DNA of 55,670 nt from Chryseobacterium indologenes (lineage in GTDB: Bacteria > Bacteroidota > Bacteroidia > Flavobacteriales > Weeksellaceae): positions 1 to 55,670 of the forward strand of contig LAZY01000007.1 of NCBI GenBank assembly GCA_001013295.1, given 5' to 3'. Shown here piece after piece: positions 20,394 through 28,461 of the stretch; positions within the stretch are counted from its first letter, which is position 1; the number at the start of each line of letters is the position of its first letter. The notes under the pieces are model-generated. The model was not told the origin of the DNA and searched no databases. It worked only from the letters and a program-made list of their open reading frames with translations. The position numbers and the translations under genes are program-made.

Positions 20394-20825
20394 ATGGCTA
20401 AATTAAATCCGTATTTAAATTTCGATGGAACTGCTGAGGAAGCGTTCAATTTTTACAGATCTGTTTTTGGAGGAGACTTCGTGGGAGAGATTCATAAAAT
20501 GGGAAATGCTCCCGGTACAGAAAACCTTTCGGATGAAGAAAAAAACAGAGTGATGCATATTGCATTGCCGATTGGTGGTGACCTTTTAATGGCTTCTGAT
20601 ATTGTTCCCAGCTTTGGACAGAAACTGAATGTAGGAAACAATAATTATGTTTCTATTTTCCCGGATTCCAGAGAAGAAGCAGACAGACTTTTCAAAGGTC
20701 TTTCTGAAGGTGGGAACGTAGAAATGCCTATTGAAGACCAGTTCTGGGGCGACTACTTTGGAAGTTTCCAGGATAAATATGGGGTTCATTGGATGGTAAA
20801 TTATAATGAAGAATACGCAAAATAA
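20394..20825 (+). CDS. VOC-family protein, PhnB-like
   Basis: The 143-residue protein has the PhnB/3-demethylubiquinone-methyltransferase-like VOC signature: LNPYLNFDGTAEEAFNFY at the start, MHIALPIGGDLLMASD in the middle and FGSFQDKYGVHWMVNY at the end. Members of this group rarely have a proven function despite their methyltransferase-related name. It is followed by a terminator and lies in a run of similar single-domain genes. Confidence 0.92.
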   Translation: MAKLNPYLNFDGTAEEAFNFYRSVFGGDFVGEIHKMGNAPGTENLSDEEKNRVMHIALPIGGDLLMASDIVPSFGQKLNVGNNNYVSIFPDSREEADRLFKGLSEGGNVEMPIEDQFWGDYFGSFQDKYGVHWMVNYNEEYAK

Positions 20826-20850
20826 TCTTATATTTAACTCAATTTATTAA

Positions 20851-20880
20851 GAGAGGTGCCCATTTTTGGGCAGCTCTTTT
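20851..20880 (+). terminator. terminator of the PhnB-like gene
   Basis: TGCCCA pairs with TGGGCA and AGAG with CTCT across a small internal loop, ending in a T run. Confidence 0.75.
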
Positions 20881-20903
20881 GTTCCACTATTAAAAACAGA
20901 ACT

Positions 20904-21317
20904 ATGGATCCAATTAAAATAGACATTACGATTTTAGCACCAGTAGAAAAAGTATGGAATTACTTCAACGAACCGAAGCATATTACAAAATGGAACTTTG
21001 CTCATGAAAGCTGGCATTGTCCTAGTTCTGAAAATGACCTGAAGGTAGGGGGTAAATTCAAAAACAAAATGGAAGCTAAAGATAAAAGTTTTGCCTTTGA
21101 TTTTGAAGGGGTATATGATGAAGTAGTTCCCCATAAAAATATAAAATATCATATGGAAGACGGAAGAAAAGTAGAGGTGATTTTCGATAAAGTAGATGAA
21201 AATACTACAAAAGTTACCGAAATTTTTGATCCGGAGAAACAAAATTCCGTGGAAATGCAGAGAGACGGCTGGTATGCTATTCTCAACAATTTCCACAAGT
21301 ATGTTGAGAATCATTAA
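20904..21317 (+). CDS. SRPBCC-domain protein (AHSA1-like)
   Basis: The 137-residue protein has a START/Bet v1-like fold typical of Aha1-related SRPBCC proteins: ILAPVEKVWNYFNEPKHITK and WNFAHESWHCPSSENDLKVG at the start, and a C-terminal helix (RDGWYAILNNFHKYVENH). These bind hydrophobic ligands in a deep cavity. The start at 20904 was chosen because the upstream extension runs through the preceding terminator. Two more SRPBCC genes lie at 23669 and 24160. Confidence 0.9.
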   Translation: MDPIKIDITILAPVEKVWNYFNEPKHITKWNFAHESWHCPSSENDLKVGGKFKNKMEAKDKSFAFDFEGVYDEVVPHKNIKYHMEDGRKVEVIFDKVDENTTKVTEIFDPEKQNSVEMQRDGWYAILNNFHKYVENH

Positions 21318-21352
21318 AAATATTTTTTGTAGCCATGATCAATTTAGTTATC

Positions 21353-21592
21353 ATGTCAAAGAGTTTAAATTTTATTTATGCAGTGAACTACGATCCTGCA
21401 GAAGGGTTTCTTCATGGAGTGCTTGCGATCCCGGCAAGAAGAGCTCTGGAAAAGGAAAAAATAGATTCTTTGGAAAAGCTGTCCGGATATTCTGAAAAAG
21501 AAATTCTACAGCTTCATGGTTTCGGAAAAAATGCAATGATGAAACTGAAAGATTATATGAAGGAGCATCAGGTGTTTTTTAAGGAAGCATAA
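21353..21592 (+). CDS. small helix-hairpin-helix protein, RNAP alpha-CTD-like
   Basis: The 79-residue protein has an N-terminal strand-rich stretch and a C-terminal domain (IPARRALEKEKIDSLEKL, then EILQLHGFGKNAMMKLKDY) that resembles the helix-hairpin-helix of the RNA polymerase alpha C-terminal domain. It may bind DNA or a protein partner. An ATG at 21335 would add six residues; either start is possible. It follows the SRPBCC gene by 35 bases on the same strand. Confidence 0.75.
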   Translation: MSKSLNFIYAVNYDPAEGFLHGVLAIPARRALEKEKIDSLEKLSGYSEKEILQLHGFGKNAMMKLKDYMKEHQVFFKEA

Positions 21593-21845
21593 ATACATAT
21601 AAAGTGAGAAAAAATTTATAGTGCCATTGCGGTCAGAACGAAATAAACTTCTTCTGAATGCAAAGGCAGAGGTTTTCTTTTGCTTTATATTTTCTTTATT
21701 ATGAAGCATTATTATTGCGAATCACGCAATACGAAACATAGAATCCGGCTACCAAAAAATGCTCGTAGCAGATAGATCAATTGATCTGTTTATTCAGTCA
21801 GAAAAATAATGAAACTATAGATAATCAATATTAAAATTTAAACTT

Positions 21846-22712
21846 ATGAATAACGATATTTTTCCATGCCTTTGGTATGATGGAGATGCCAAACAGTCTG
21901 CAGAATTCTACTGTAAAGTTTTTGATGGTGAAATTACCGCAGATACTCCTGTAGTAATGAATGTTGATCTGTTTGGGCAAAGACTGATGCTGCTGAACGG
22001 TGGTCCGCAGTTTAAAAAAAATCCGTCAGTTTCTTTTATGGTGATGTGTGACACTGAAGATGAGGTTCAGAAATATTGGGATCAACTGGTTGAAGGAGGA
22101 ATGGCTTTAATGGAGCTAGGATCTTATTCCTGGAGTAAAAAATATGGCTGGGTGCAGGATCAATATGGAGTTACATGGCAATTGTTCTTAGGAGAAAACA
22201 GTAGTGGTCAGAAAATAGTTCCAACCCTGATGTTTATTCATCAGAATAACGGGAAAGCTAAAGAAGCTATGGAACTTTATACCCGGACTTTTCCAAATTC
22301 ACATATAGGAAATATACTGACTTATGGAGCAGGAGGAGAGGGTCATGATATTCAGGAACCGGCGGAGAATGTTCAGCATGCCCATTTTATGATCAACAAT
22401 TACAGTCTATTCTGTATGGACAATTCTTATGATCATCAATTTGATTTTAATGAAGGAATTTCGATGGTTGTCATGACTGACGATCAGCAGCAGACCGATC
22501 ACTACTGGAATATACTTACTTCAGACGGAGGGCAGGAAAGTATGTGCGGGTGGCTGAAAGATAAATTTGGCTTTAGTTGGCAGATTGTTCCTAAAAGACT
22601 GATCCAGCTGATGAATGATTCTGATCAGGAAAAAGCCTATAAAGTCGTACAGGCGATGATGAAAATGCAGAAAATTATTATTCAGGATTTGGAGGATGCT
22701 TATCATTCATAA
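21846..22712 (+). CDS. double VOC-domain protein, PhnB-like
   Basis: The 288-residue protein contains two PhnB-like VOC domains in tandem. The first (about 3-120) has IFPCLWYDGDAKQSAEFY and ends in WVQDQYGVTWQLF. The second (about 125-265) has PTLMFIHQNNGKAKEAME and ends in WLKDKFGFSWQIVPKRL. A C-terminal helix follows. The fused pair replaces the usual homodimer. The function is unknown. The 253-base spacer upstream holds no gene. Confidence 0.92.
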   Translation: MNNDIFPCLWYDGDAKQSAEFYCKVFDGEITADTPVVMNVDLFGQRLMLLNGGPQFKKNPSVSFMVMCDTEDEVQKYWDQLVEGGMALMELGSYSWSKKYGWVQDQYGVTWQLFLGENSSGQKIVPTLMFIHQNNGKAKEAMELYTRTFPNSHIGNILTYGAGGEGHDIQEPAENVQHAHFMINNYSLFCMDNSYDHQFDFNEGISMVVMTDDQQQTDHYWNILTSDGGQESMCGWLKDKFGFSWQIVPKRLIQLMNDSDQEKAYKVVQAMMKMQKIIIQDLEDAYHS

Positions 22713-22759
22713 ATTATTTTCGGCGTATTGTTTGATGTAATTTAGGAAAAGGTTTGCGT

Positions 22760-23593
22760 ATGAAAACCCAGAACAAATCCAAATCCAAATCAAAAGTCCC
22801 TAAAGAAGGCTTATTTCCGGAAATCATCAGGAATGATTATCTGGGAAGCCAGAAGCTATTAGGAAAGAAAGCTGTGATTTCCGGGGGAGACAGTGGAATA
22901 GGACAGGCAGTAGCTGTTCATTTTGCAAGAGAAGGTGCAGATGTTGCTGTCATTTATAAAGAAAGTGATGACGATGCCAAAGAAACCAAAAAGCTGGTAG
23001 AAAAAGAAGGACAGACATGTTTTTTGATCAAAGGAGATCTTACCCGAAAAGCTTTCAGAACCAAATGTGCGGATAAGATCAAAGCTGAATGGAAAAACCT
23101 GGATATTCTGGTTAATAATGCCGGAATTCATACTTCAAAAAACACGCTGGAAAAAATTTCTGATGAGCAGATTTTGGAAACATTTGATACCAATATCATT
23201 TCAATGATCTCTTTCACCAGAAATTTACTCCCTTTAATGGCTAAAGATAGCAGGATTATTTGCACAACTTCCGTAACGGCGTATCGTGGAAGTAATCACC
23301 TGATTGACTATGCTGCAACGAAAGGCGCTGTCTTATCCTTTATCCGTTCGCTGGCTGATAATCTCGCGGAAAAAAGAATTCTGGTGAACGGAATTGCTCC
23401 GGGACCTATATGGACCCCTTTGGTAAAAGAAGCTTTTGATGATCTGTCAGCTTTCGGGAAAGATACCCCGTTGAAGCGTGCGGGACAGCCTTCAGAAGTC
23501 GCTCCTGCTTATGTTTTTCTGGCTTCTAAAGACGCCAGTTATATTACAGGAGAGGTGATTCATATTAATGGAGGTGATTTTGTAGGGGGATAG
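22760..23593 (+). CDS. SDR-family oxidoreductase
   Basis: The 277-residue short-chain dehydrogenase binds NAD(P) at GGDSGIG (42-48). It has NNAG at 119-122, a catalytic Ser near 171 and the Tyr184/Lys188 pair in DYAATKG. The long N-terminal extension with KSKSKSKVPKEGLFP and DYLGSQKLLGKKAVISGG is typical of the YhxD/YhdF subgroup of stress-induced SDRs. An upstream TTG was rejected in favour of the ATG with a purine-rich site (AGGAAAAGG) in front. Confidence 0.94.
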   Translation: MKTQNKSKSKSKVPKEGLFPEIIRNDYLGSQKLLGKKAVISGGDSGIGQAVAVHFAREGADVAVIYKESDDDAKETKKLVEKEGQTCFLIKGDLTRKAFRTKCADKIKAEWKNLDILVNNAGIHTSKNTLEKISDEQILETFDTNIISMISFTRNLLPLMAKDSRIICTTSVTAYRGSNHLIDYAATKGAVLSFIRSLADNLAEKRILVNGIAPGPIWTPLVKEAFDDLSAFGKDTPLKRAGQPSEVAPAYVFLASKDASYITGEVIHINGGDFVGG

Positions 23594-23668
23594 CTGGAAA
23601 TTGTACTCAAACATTTTTTTGTCTAAATACTATTGAGCCTTTAATTCTAATTGCTAAAAAATAAAAAT

Positions 23669-24097
23669 ATGCAACAATTGTCATACGAAATTGAGATCAA
23701 TGCAGAGCCGGAAAAGGTATGGAGTGTCCTGTGGGGAGGTATTACCTACAGACAATGGACAACAGCTTTTACAGAAGGCTCTTTTTATGAAGGTGTTCTG
23801 GAAGAGAAGAATATTATTAAATTTTTTGATCCCAAGCATAACGGGATGTACAGCCGTGTTGAAAAAGTGATTCCTAATGAGGAAATAAAGTTTCTGCATC
23901 TTGGTGAAATCTATGAAGGAATTGAAGTTCCTAAGGATTGGGGTGAAGCGACAGAAGCTTATTTTCTTGAGGAAAATGAAGAAGGTACCTTATTGAAAAT
24001 AAAAATTCAGACGCCTGAAGAGTTTAAAGATTTCTTTGAAGAAAAATTTCCGAAAGCAATGACGATCATTAAACATCTTTCAGAAAATCAGCTCTGA
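23669..24097 (+). CDS. SRPBCC-domain protein
   Basis: The 142-residue protein begins MQQLSYEIEINAEPEKVWSV and ends with a helix (FPKAMTIIKHLSE). This is the Bet v1/START-like SRPBCC layout. It closely resembles the next gene (LSYExxIxAxxxKVW, then LHLGE/KHLGM and FxKxMTII/FTKGLIVVKSL). The two are adjacent tandem paralogues with separate short spacers. The ligand is unknown. Confidence 0.9.
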   Translation: MQQLSYEIEINAEPEKVWSVLWGGITYRQWTTAFTEGSFYEGVLEEKNIIKFFDPKHNGMYSRVEKVIPNEEIKFLHLGEIYEGIEVPKDWGEATEAYFLEENEEGTLLKIKIQTPEEFKDFFEEKFPKAMTIIKHLSENQL

Positions 24098-24159
24098 ATG
24101 AGAATTCACCAGAAGCTGTACATAATATAAGATTCAAATCAATCACTAAAATTTTATTT

Positions 24160-24618
24160 ATGGAAACCTTATCTTATGAAACAATAATCGATGCTCCCTT
24201 ACAGAAGGTTTGGGAAATTCTCTGGGATCCGAAAACATATAGCGAATGGACGCAGTATTTTGGAGCAGGATCTATCATGAAATCTGATTGGAAAGTAGGT
24301 GGAAAAACGTATTTTCTGAATGCTCAGGGAGAAGGAATGGTTTCTACCATTGACAGTCTGGATGAACCGAATCAAATCATCTTTAAACATCTGGGAATGA
24401 TTGATAAGGATGGCAATGAAGATATTTACAGCAAGGAAGTGATGGAATGGAGCGGAGCTTTTGAAAAGTATTTTTTAATAGATTTTGGCGGAAAAACCAA
24501 GCTTCATGCTGAGGTTCAGGTGGAGAAAGAATGGCAGGATCATATGAATACAGGTTTTACCAAAGGATTGATCGTGGTGAAAAGCCTGGCAGAAGGTGTA
24601 AATCTTAGTTCTGTATAA
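24160..24618 (+). CDS. SRPBCC-domain protein, tandem paralogue
   Basis: The 152-residue protein begins METLSYETIIDAPLQKVWEI and has SMxxSDWKVGGKTYFLN, then the C-terminal helix FTKGLIVVKSLAEGV. It is the tandem partner of the gene at 23669. Proteins of this type bind hydrophobic small molecules. A DoxX-like membrane gene starts 34 bases downstream and may share the transcript. Confidence 0.9.
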   Translation: METLSYETIIDAPLQKVWEILWDPKTYSEWTQYFGAGSIMKSDWKVGGKTYFLNAQGEGMVSTIDSLDEPNQIIFKHLGMIDKDGNEDIYSKEVMEWSGAFEKYFLIDFGGKTKLHAEVQVEKEWQDHMNTGFTKGLIVVKSLAEGVNLSSV

Positions 24619-24652
24619 AGGGATTAAGAATATTCTAAACTTACAGTAAAAT

Positions 24653-25111
24653 ATGAAATTACTTACCATCCTTTTTGCTACTTTTATACTGGCTTTGCTG
24701 GGTACTTTGATATTTCATGGAAAACCGGATCTTGTATTTTCAGGAAATCTCGGAATGGCAGTTTTCATCATATTTACAGGATTTTCTCATTTTAAATTTC
24801 AAAAAGGAATGGCGATGATGATTCCGGATTTTATTCCTGCCAAAATGTTTTGGGTATATTGTACAGGATTGATAGAAATTGCTGCCGGACTTGGGCTGAT
24901 GATTCCCCCGATTCGTGAGCTTACTGCCATTTTATTAATCGTTTTTTATATATTGGTCTTTATTGCCAATATCAATTCTTCCAGAAAGAATATCAATATC
25001 TTTAAAGCTGATTATACGGGGCCGGGCATGAAATATCTTTATTATCAGAGAATTCCAATGCAGATTATTCTGATTGCCTGGACATGGTATTTCGGAATTT
25101 ATTTGGCTTAA
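24653..25111 (+). CDS. DoxX-like integral membrane protein
   Basis: The 152-residue protein has four predicted membrane helices (about 4-20, 28-45, 66-105 and 125-150) with the DoxX-like pair FTGFSHFKFQKGMAMMIPDF and GLIEIAAGLGLMIPP. DoxX proteins take part in thiol and oxidative-stress responses or quinone handling, but this group has no proven activity. It is the last gene before a terminator. Confidence 0.88.
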   Translation: MKLLTILFATFILALLGTLIFHGKPDLVFSGNLGMAVFIIFTGFSHFKFQKGMAMMIPDFIPAKMFWVYCTGLIEIAAGLGLMIPPIRELTAILLIVFYILVFIANINSSRKNINIFKADYTGPGMKYLYYQRIPMQIILIAWTWYFGIYLA

Positions 25112-25140
25112 TGTAAAGAGATAAATGAATCAGATACTGA

Positions 25141-25168
25141 TGGTCGGAAATCTTTCCGACCATTTTTT
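25141..25168 (+). terminator. terminator of the DoxX-like gene
   Basis: TGGTCGGAAA pairs with TTCCGACCA around a short loop and is followed by six T residues. Those T residues are also the 5' end of the next long hairpin. Confidence 0.85.
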
Positions 25169-25219
25169 GATTTCTCCTTGGGCAGGGTTGAAAACCCTGC
25201 CCAAGGAGAAATCAAAAAA
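25163..25219. repeat. 27-bp perfect hairpin
   Basis: Positions 25163-25189 pair without mismatch with 25193-25219 around a three-base loop (GAA); the core is CCTTGGGCAGGGTT. It abuts the preceding terminator and lies just upstream of the ECF sigma gene. Similar long, tight-loop hairpins are at 26571-26606 and 55581-55619. Confidence 0.85.
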
Positions 25220-25268
25220 AAAATTAAATTTATTAAAGTAAAACCAAAAGGATAACCGTCATAGCAAT

Positions 25269-25847
25269 ATGGAGGTTGTCGAAAAAATAACAATGCCACA
25301 AAAGGAGAAAGAAAGCATCATCTCACAGACCGTTTCCAACTACGGAGGGAAGCTGATGTCCTATATTCGTCCCAAAGTGAAAAACACAGAAGATGCGGAA
25401 GATATTCTGCAGGAAGTGTGGTATCAGTTCAGTAGTCTTACCAATCTTTCCGAGATCGTGAATGTGGGAGGCTGGCTGTACAGGGTGACGGCGAATAAAA
25501 TTACGGACCGTTACCGTAAAAAGAAAACAGAAAATCTTGAAGACTTTGTCTATGAGGATGAAGATGGTAGTTTCTCTATCAAGGACATCCTGCTGATGGA
25601 CGAAAGCGCTGGTCCTGAGGTAAAGATGTTTCAGGATGAAATCTGGAAAAAATTGTTTGAAGCACTTGATGAACTTCCCGAAAAACAAAGGCTGGTCTAC
25701 GTAGAAAACGAACTGAACGACAAAACCCTCCAGGAGATCGCCGATGAACAGGAAGAAAACATCAAGACCATTATCAGTAGAAAAAACTATGCTGTGAAGC
25801 ATTTAAGAAACAGACTGAGAAGATTATACGAAGATTTAAAAAGTTAG
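25269..25847 (+). CDS. ECF-type RNA polymerase sigma factor
   Basis: The 192-residue sigma-70-family protein has region 2 (about residues 25-90, with NTEDAEDILQEVWYQF and RVTANKITDRYRKK) and region 4 (about 128-185, with ELPEKQRLVYVENELNDKTL and EIADEQEENIKTIISRKNYA). No classical anti-sigma gene follows. Instead two small genes lie downstream, a two-helix membrane protein 11 bases away and a one-helix Cys-rich protein, and these may regulate it. Starts at 25269 or at the internal Met nine codons later are both possible. Confidence 0.93.
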   Translation: MEVVEKITMPQKEKESIISQTVSNYGGKLMSYIRPKVKNTEDAEDILQEVWYQFSSLTNLSEIVNVGGWLYRVTANKITDRYRKKKTENLEDFVYEDEDGSFSIKDILLMDESAGPEVKMFQDEIWKKLFEALDELPEKQRLVYVENELNDKTLQEIADEQEENIKTIISRKNYAVKHLRNRLRRLYEDLKS

Positions 25848-25858
25848 AAAAAGAAATT

Positions 25859-26191
25859 ATGAATTATAAACACAAAAAGGGTTGGATTTTTTTATTGTTA
25901 TGTCCACCATTGATCTTAGCCGCTGTTACATGGATTGTCATGCTGCTTTGGAACTGCCTGCTTCCGGAAATCTTAGGTGTAAAGTCCATTACATTCTGGC
26001 AGGCGATGGGAATTCTGATCCTGAGTAAAATTCTTTTTGGAGGCTTCCATTTCGGTAAAGGAATGAAAGACCTCAAAGAAAGAAAAATGAGAGAAAAAAT
26101 GGCGGGCTGGTCTCCCGAAGAAAGAGAAAAATTTAAAGAAGTATGGAGAAATAAATGCTCCGGAGGATTCTTCAACAGAAATAACGAATAA
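25859..26191 (+). CDS. small two-helix membrane protein beside ECF sigma
   Basis: The 110-residue protein has a short basic N-terminus, membrane helices at about 9-31 and 44-62, and a charged cytoplasmic tail (KGMKDLKERKMREKMAGWSP) ending in a single Cys. No family is recognised. It starts 11 bases after the sigma factor stop, so it is almost certainly co-transcribed and may act as its membrane-bound modulator. Its tail motif SPEEREKFKEVWRNKC is reminiscent of the NEEEYQELKGKFKKEF segment in the gene at 26283. Confidence 0.8.
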   Translation: MNYKHKKGWIFLLLCPPLILAAVTWIVMLLWNCLLPEILGVKSITFWQAMGILILSKILFGGFHFGKGMKDLKERKMREKMAGWSPEEREKFKEVWRNKCSGGFFNRNNE

Positions 26192-26282
26192 TTTAAAAAT
26201 TTTAAAGAAGTAGTAAAGTAAAATTAAAATTCATTCGTCTCTATAAAAAACAAGAAGTAGTAAAATTTAAAATTTTGAAAAA

Positions 26283-26540
26283 ATGAAAAATTCAGCATTA
26301 AAAGGAGCTCTTGGAGCATTAGCCGTTGTGGGTGTAGCCTTAATCGCTAAAAAAGCAGTACAAAGAAAAAGATTTATCAAAGGTATTTTCGATGAATACG
26401 GAATCAAAGAAAAGTCCCCTTTCGGGTTGGCAGATAAGATCAGAGAAATGAATGAGGAGGAGTATCAGGAACTGAAAGGAAAATTCAAAAAAGAATTCCA
26501 TTCAAGATGTTGCAGAAAGGATAATACCTGCGAAGCATAA
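26283..26540 (+). CDS. small membrane-anchored Cys-tailed protein
   Basis: The 85-residue protein has one hydrophobic helix (about 5-23), a basic patch (KKAVQRKRF), and a helical tail ending in HSRCCRKDNTC, with three Cys and one His that could bind metal or sense redox state. No family is recognised. A 12-base direct repeat (AGAAGTAGTAAA) occurs twice in its 91-base leader. It is the third gene of the ECF sigma cluster and is followed by a strong terminator. Confidence 0.75.
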   Translation: MKNSALKGALGALAVVGVALIAKKAVQRKRFIKGIFDEYGIKEKSPFGLADKIREMNEEEYQELKGKFKKEFHSRCCRKDNTCEA

Positions 26541-26570
26541 GAAGTAAAAGACTAAATTGAAATTGTTTAA

Positions 26571-26612
26571 TTCCGGCTCGGGGAAGCTTCGCTTCCCGAG
26601 CCGGAATTTTTT
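26571..26612 (+). terminator. GC-rich terminator of the sigma cluster
   Basis: TTCCGGCTCGGGGAAGC pairs with GCTTCCCGAGCCGGAA (one bulged G) around a TTC loop and is followed by seven T residues. Confidence 0.9.
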
Positions 26613-26643
26613 TATTGATAAGCTAATCAAAGTATTTAAACAG

Positions 26644-26651
26644 TAAATTTG
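26644..26651 (+). promoter_or_regulatory. -7 box TAAATTTG
   Basis: A perfect TAnnTTTG box lies 18 bases before the ATG of the exported hydrolase at 26670. Confidence 0.5.
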
Positions 26652-26669
26652 TGATTCTTTATTAATCCT

Positions 26670-27311
26670 ATGAATTTCAGAAATATTTTTATCACAGCAT
26701 TGTCATTTCTCTCCGCCATCATGTATGGGCAGAACTCTCAGCAGAAGCATTATATTTTCTTTCTGCATAATAAATTTTTAGAAGATCATACGTTTGAGGA
26801 GGCCCATCCCAAATATGGAGTTGCAGAATATGAAGCCATCCTTAATCAATTAAAAGAAAAGAATACCGTCATCATTTCTGAAAAACGAAAACCGAATACT
26901 GATCCTGCAGTGTATGCCCGAAAAGTGATACATCAAATCGACAGCCTGATGAAAAAAGGAATCCCGGCCGGAAGGATCGCGGTGGTAGGAACTTCTCAGG
27001 GAGGGTATATTGCACAATATGTATCCTATTATAAGAAGAATCCGCAATTGAAATTTGTCTTCATTGGGGCCAGTTTTAAAGATGATTCTTTGGAAAAAGA
27101 TAGCAATTTCAAATTGTATGGAAGGATTCTTTCCATTACGGAAAAGTCAGACGATGGGCATGTGCTGTTGTCTAAGGAACAGAGGTTTATCAGATCGGAT
27201 GTTAAAGATTTTAAAGAATTGGAACTTAATACAGGTTTGCATCACGGCTTTTTATTCAAAGCTCTGAAAGACTGGATTGTTCCTGCTAAGAATTGGGTCT
27301 ATCATAAATAG
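26670..27311 (+). CDS. exported alpha/beta hydrolase
   Basis: The 213-residue protein has a signal peptide (MNFRNIFITALSFLSAIMYG, cleavage near residue 20). It has a nucleophile elbow GTSQGG with Ser109 and a C-terminal GLHHGF with the candidate catalytic His191/192. It is a serine hydrolase working in the periplasm; the substrate is unknown. It is a single gene with its own -7 box and a terminator hairpin at 27338-27373. Confidence 0.85.
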   Translation: MNFRNIFITALSFLSAIMYGQNSQQKHYIFFLHNKFLEDHTFEEAHPKYGVAEYEAILNQLKEKNTVIISEKRKPNTDPAVYARKVIHQIDSLMKKGIPAGRIAVVGTSQGGYIAQYVSYYKKNPQLKFVFIGASFKDDSLEKDSNFKLYGRILSITEKSDDGHVLLSKEQRFIRSDVKDFKELELNTGLHHGFLFKALKDWIVPAKNWVYHK

Positions 27312-27337
27312 ACTGATGGTTTACCTTGCTTGGGCTA

Positions 27338-27373
27338 AAATGATAAGGGCGCTGATGAGGCGTCCTTATCATT
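27338..27373. terminator. hairpin between convergent genes
   Basis: AAATGATAAGG pairs with CCTTATCATTT and the inner GCGC with GCG. It lies between the hydrolase and the DUF1304 gene, with no long T run. Confidence 0.6.
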
Positions 27374-27445
27374 TGTAGATAGAGTCAAAATCTTTATATT
27401 TCGAAAACGGCATATCTTATAAAAATACGTCGAATTTTCAACATA

Positions 27446-27811
27446 CTATTTCAGTAAAACGGCAGCAATTGCCAGTAGGGCAGGCAGAGCCTGGACAAAA
27501 AATATTTTCTTTGTGGCAGAAATGGCCCCATAGATTCCTGCTACAGCTACACAGCCCAGAAAGAATAAAGCGATATTATTCTGCCATTGCGGATCTTTAA
27601 TCAGAAAAGACCAGATCAGGCCTGCTGCCAGAAACCCGTTATACAATCCCTGGTTGGCAGCCAATCCTTTTGTTGGCTTGAACATTTCTGCAGGTAGGGC
27701 AGCTTTGAATACTTCCTTTCCTTTGGTTTCCCAGGCGAACATTTCCATCCACAGAATGTAAAGATGTTCCAGGGCAACAACGGCGATCAGAATTTTGGCA
27801 ATGACTTCCAT
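27446..27811 (-). CDS. DUF1304 membrane protein
   Basis: The 121-residue protein has four predicted membrane helices and the family signature EHLYILWMEMFAWETKG near residues 14-30, with NQGLYNGFLAAGL and FFLGCVAVAGIYGA. DUF1304 proteins have no known function. The gene is divergent from the third Crp/Fnr gene. The 66-base shared spacer carries a TAGTTTTA box on the minus strand, so the two genes may be co-regulated. Confidence 0.93.
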   Translation of the reverse strand: MEVIAKILIAVVALEHLYILWMEMFAWETKGKEVFKAALPAEMFKPTKGLAANQGLYNGFLAAGLIWSFLIKDPQWQNNIALFFLGCVAVAGIYGAISATKKIFFVQALPALLAIAAVLLK

Positions 27812-27852
27812 GATTTAATATTTTTGTCATTGTAAAACTAAAAAAATAAAGT

Positions 27853-27860
27853 TAAGTTTG
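27853..27860 (+). promoter_or_regulatory. -7 box TAAGTTTG of Crp/Fnr copy 3
   Basis: A perfect TAnnTTTG box lies 17 bases before the ATG at 27878. Confidence 0.5.
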
Positions 27861-27877
27861 AGTACTCAATTCTAAAG

Positions 27878-28450
27878 ATGGATAATTTCAAGGCACATTT
27901 AAATAAATTCATTACCGTAACGGATGAAGAATACATTTCAATTTTTTCATTCTTCGAGGTATTGAAGGTGAAGAAGAAACAGAGTCTGATGCTGGATGGC
28001 GAAATTTGCAGAAATATGTATTTTGTAGTGGAAGGCTGTCTGAGAAAATATTTTATTAATGAAAAAGGAGTAGAGCATACCACTCAGTTTGCCATAGAAA
28101 ACTGGTGGATTACCGATACATTTGCTTATGAAAGACAGCTGCAGACAGATTTTAATATTCAGTCTGTAGAGAAATCTACCATTCTTGTCATTGATTTTAA
28201 AAGTCAGGAATTATTACTCGAGAAACATCCTGTGATGGAAAAATATTTCAGAATTATTTATCAAAGAGCTTATGCGGCTTCTGAAAGAAAAATCCGTTAT
28301 CTGTCAGAATACTCACGGGAAGAGTTATATGTTCATTTCAGTACGCTGTATCCTTGGTTTATTCAGAGGATGCCTCAATATCTTGTAGCCTCATTTCTTG
28401 GTTTTACTCCGGAATATTTAAGTGAAATTAAAGCAAAATTACGTTCTTAA
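27878..28450 (+). CDS. Crp/Fnr-family transcriptional regulator (copy 3)
   Basis: The 190-residue protein has a cNMP-binding-like barrel (SLMLDGEICRNMYFVVEG, about 37-54), a dimer helix, and a C-terminal HTH (VASFLGFTPEYLSEIKAKLR). The HTH differs from copies 1 and 2 at the recognition helix (YLSEIK against SLSRIR), consistent with a different operator. Its stop codon lies inside a 16-bp palindrome placed 29.5 bases before a -7-like box of the DoxX-AhpD gene pair. Confidence 0.92.
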   Translation: MDNFKAHLNKFITVTDEEYISIFSFFEVLKVKKKQSLMLDGEICRNMYFVVEGCLRKYFINEKGVEHTTQFAIENWWITDTFAYERQLQTDFNIQSVEKSTILVIDFKSQELLLEKHPVMEKYFRIIYQRAYAASERKIRYLSEYSREELYVHFSTLYPWFIQRMPQYLVASFLGFTPEYLSEIKAKLRS

Positions 28451-28461
28451 ACCAGTTTAAG
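28446..28461 (+). promoter_or_regulatory. palindromic operator overlapping regulator stop codon
   Basis: CTTAAACCAGTTTAAG has seven-base perfect arms around CA and includes the TAA stop. Its centre (28453.5) is 29.5 bases before GAAATTTG at 28483-28490, a TAnnTTTG box with only the first T changed. A T run follows the palindrome, so a weak terminator is the main alternative reading. Confidence 0.55.
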
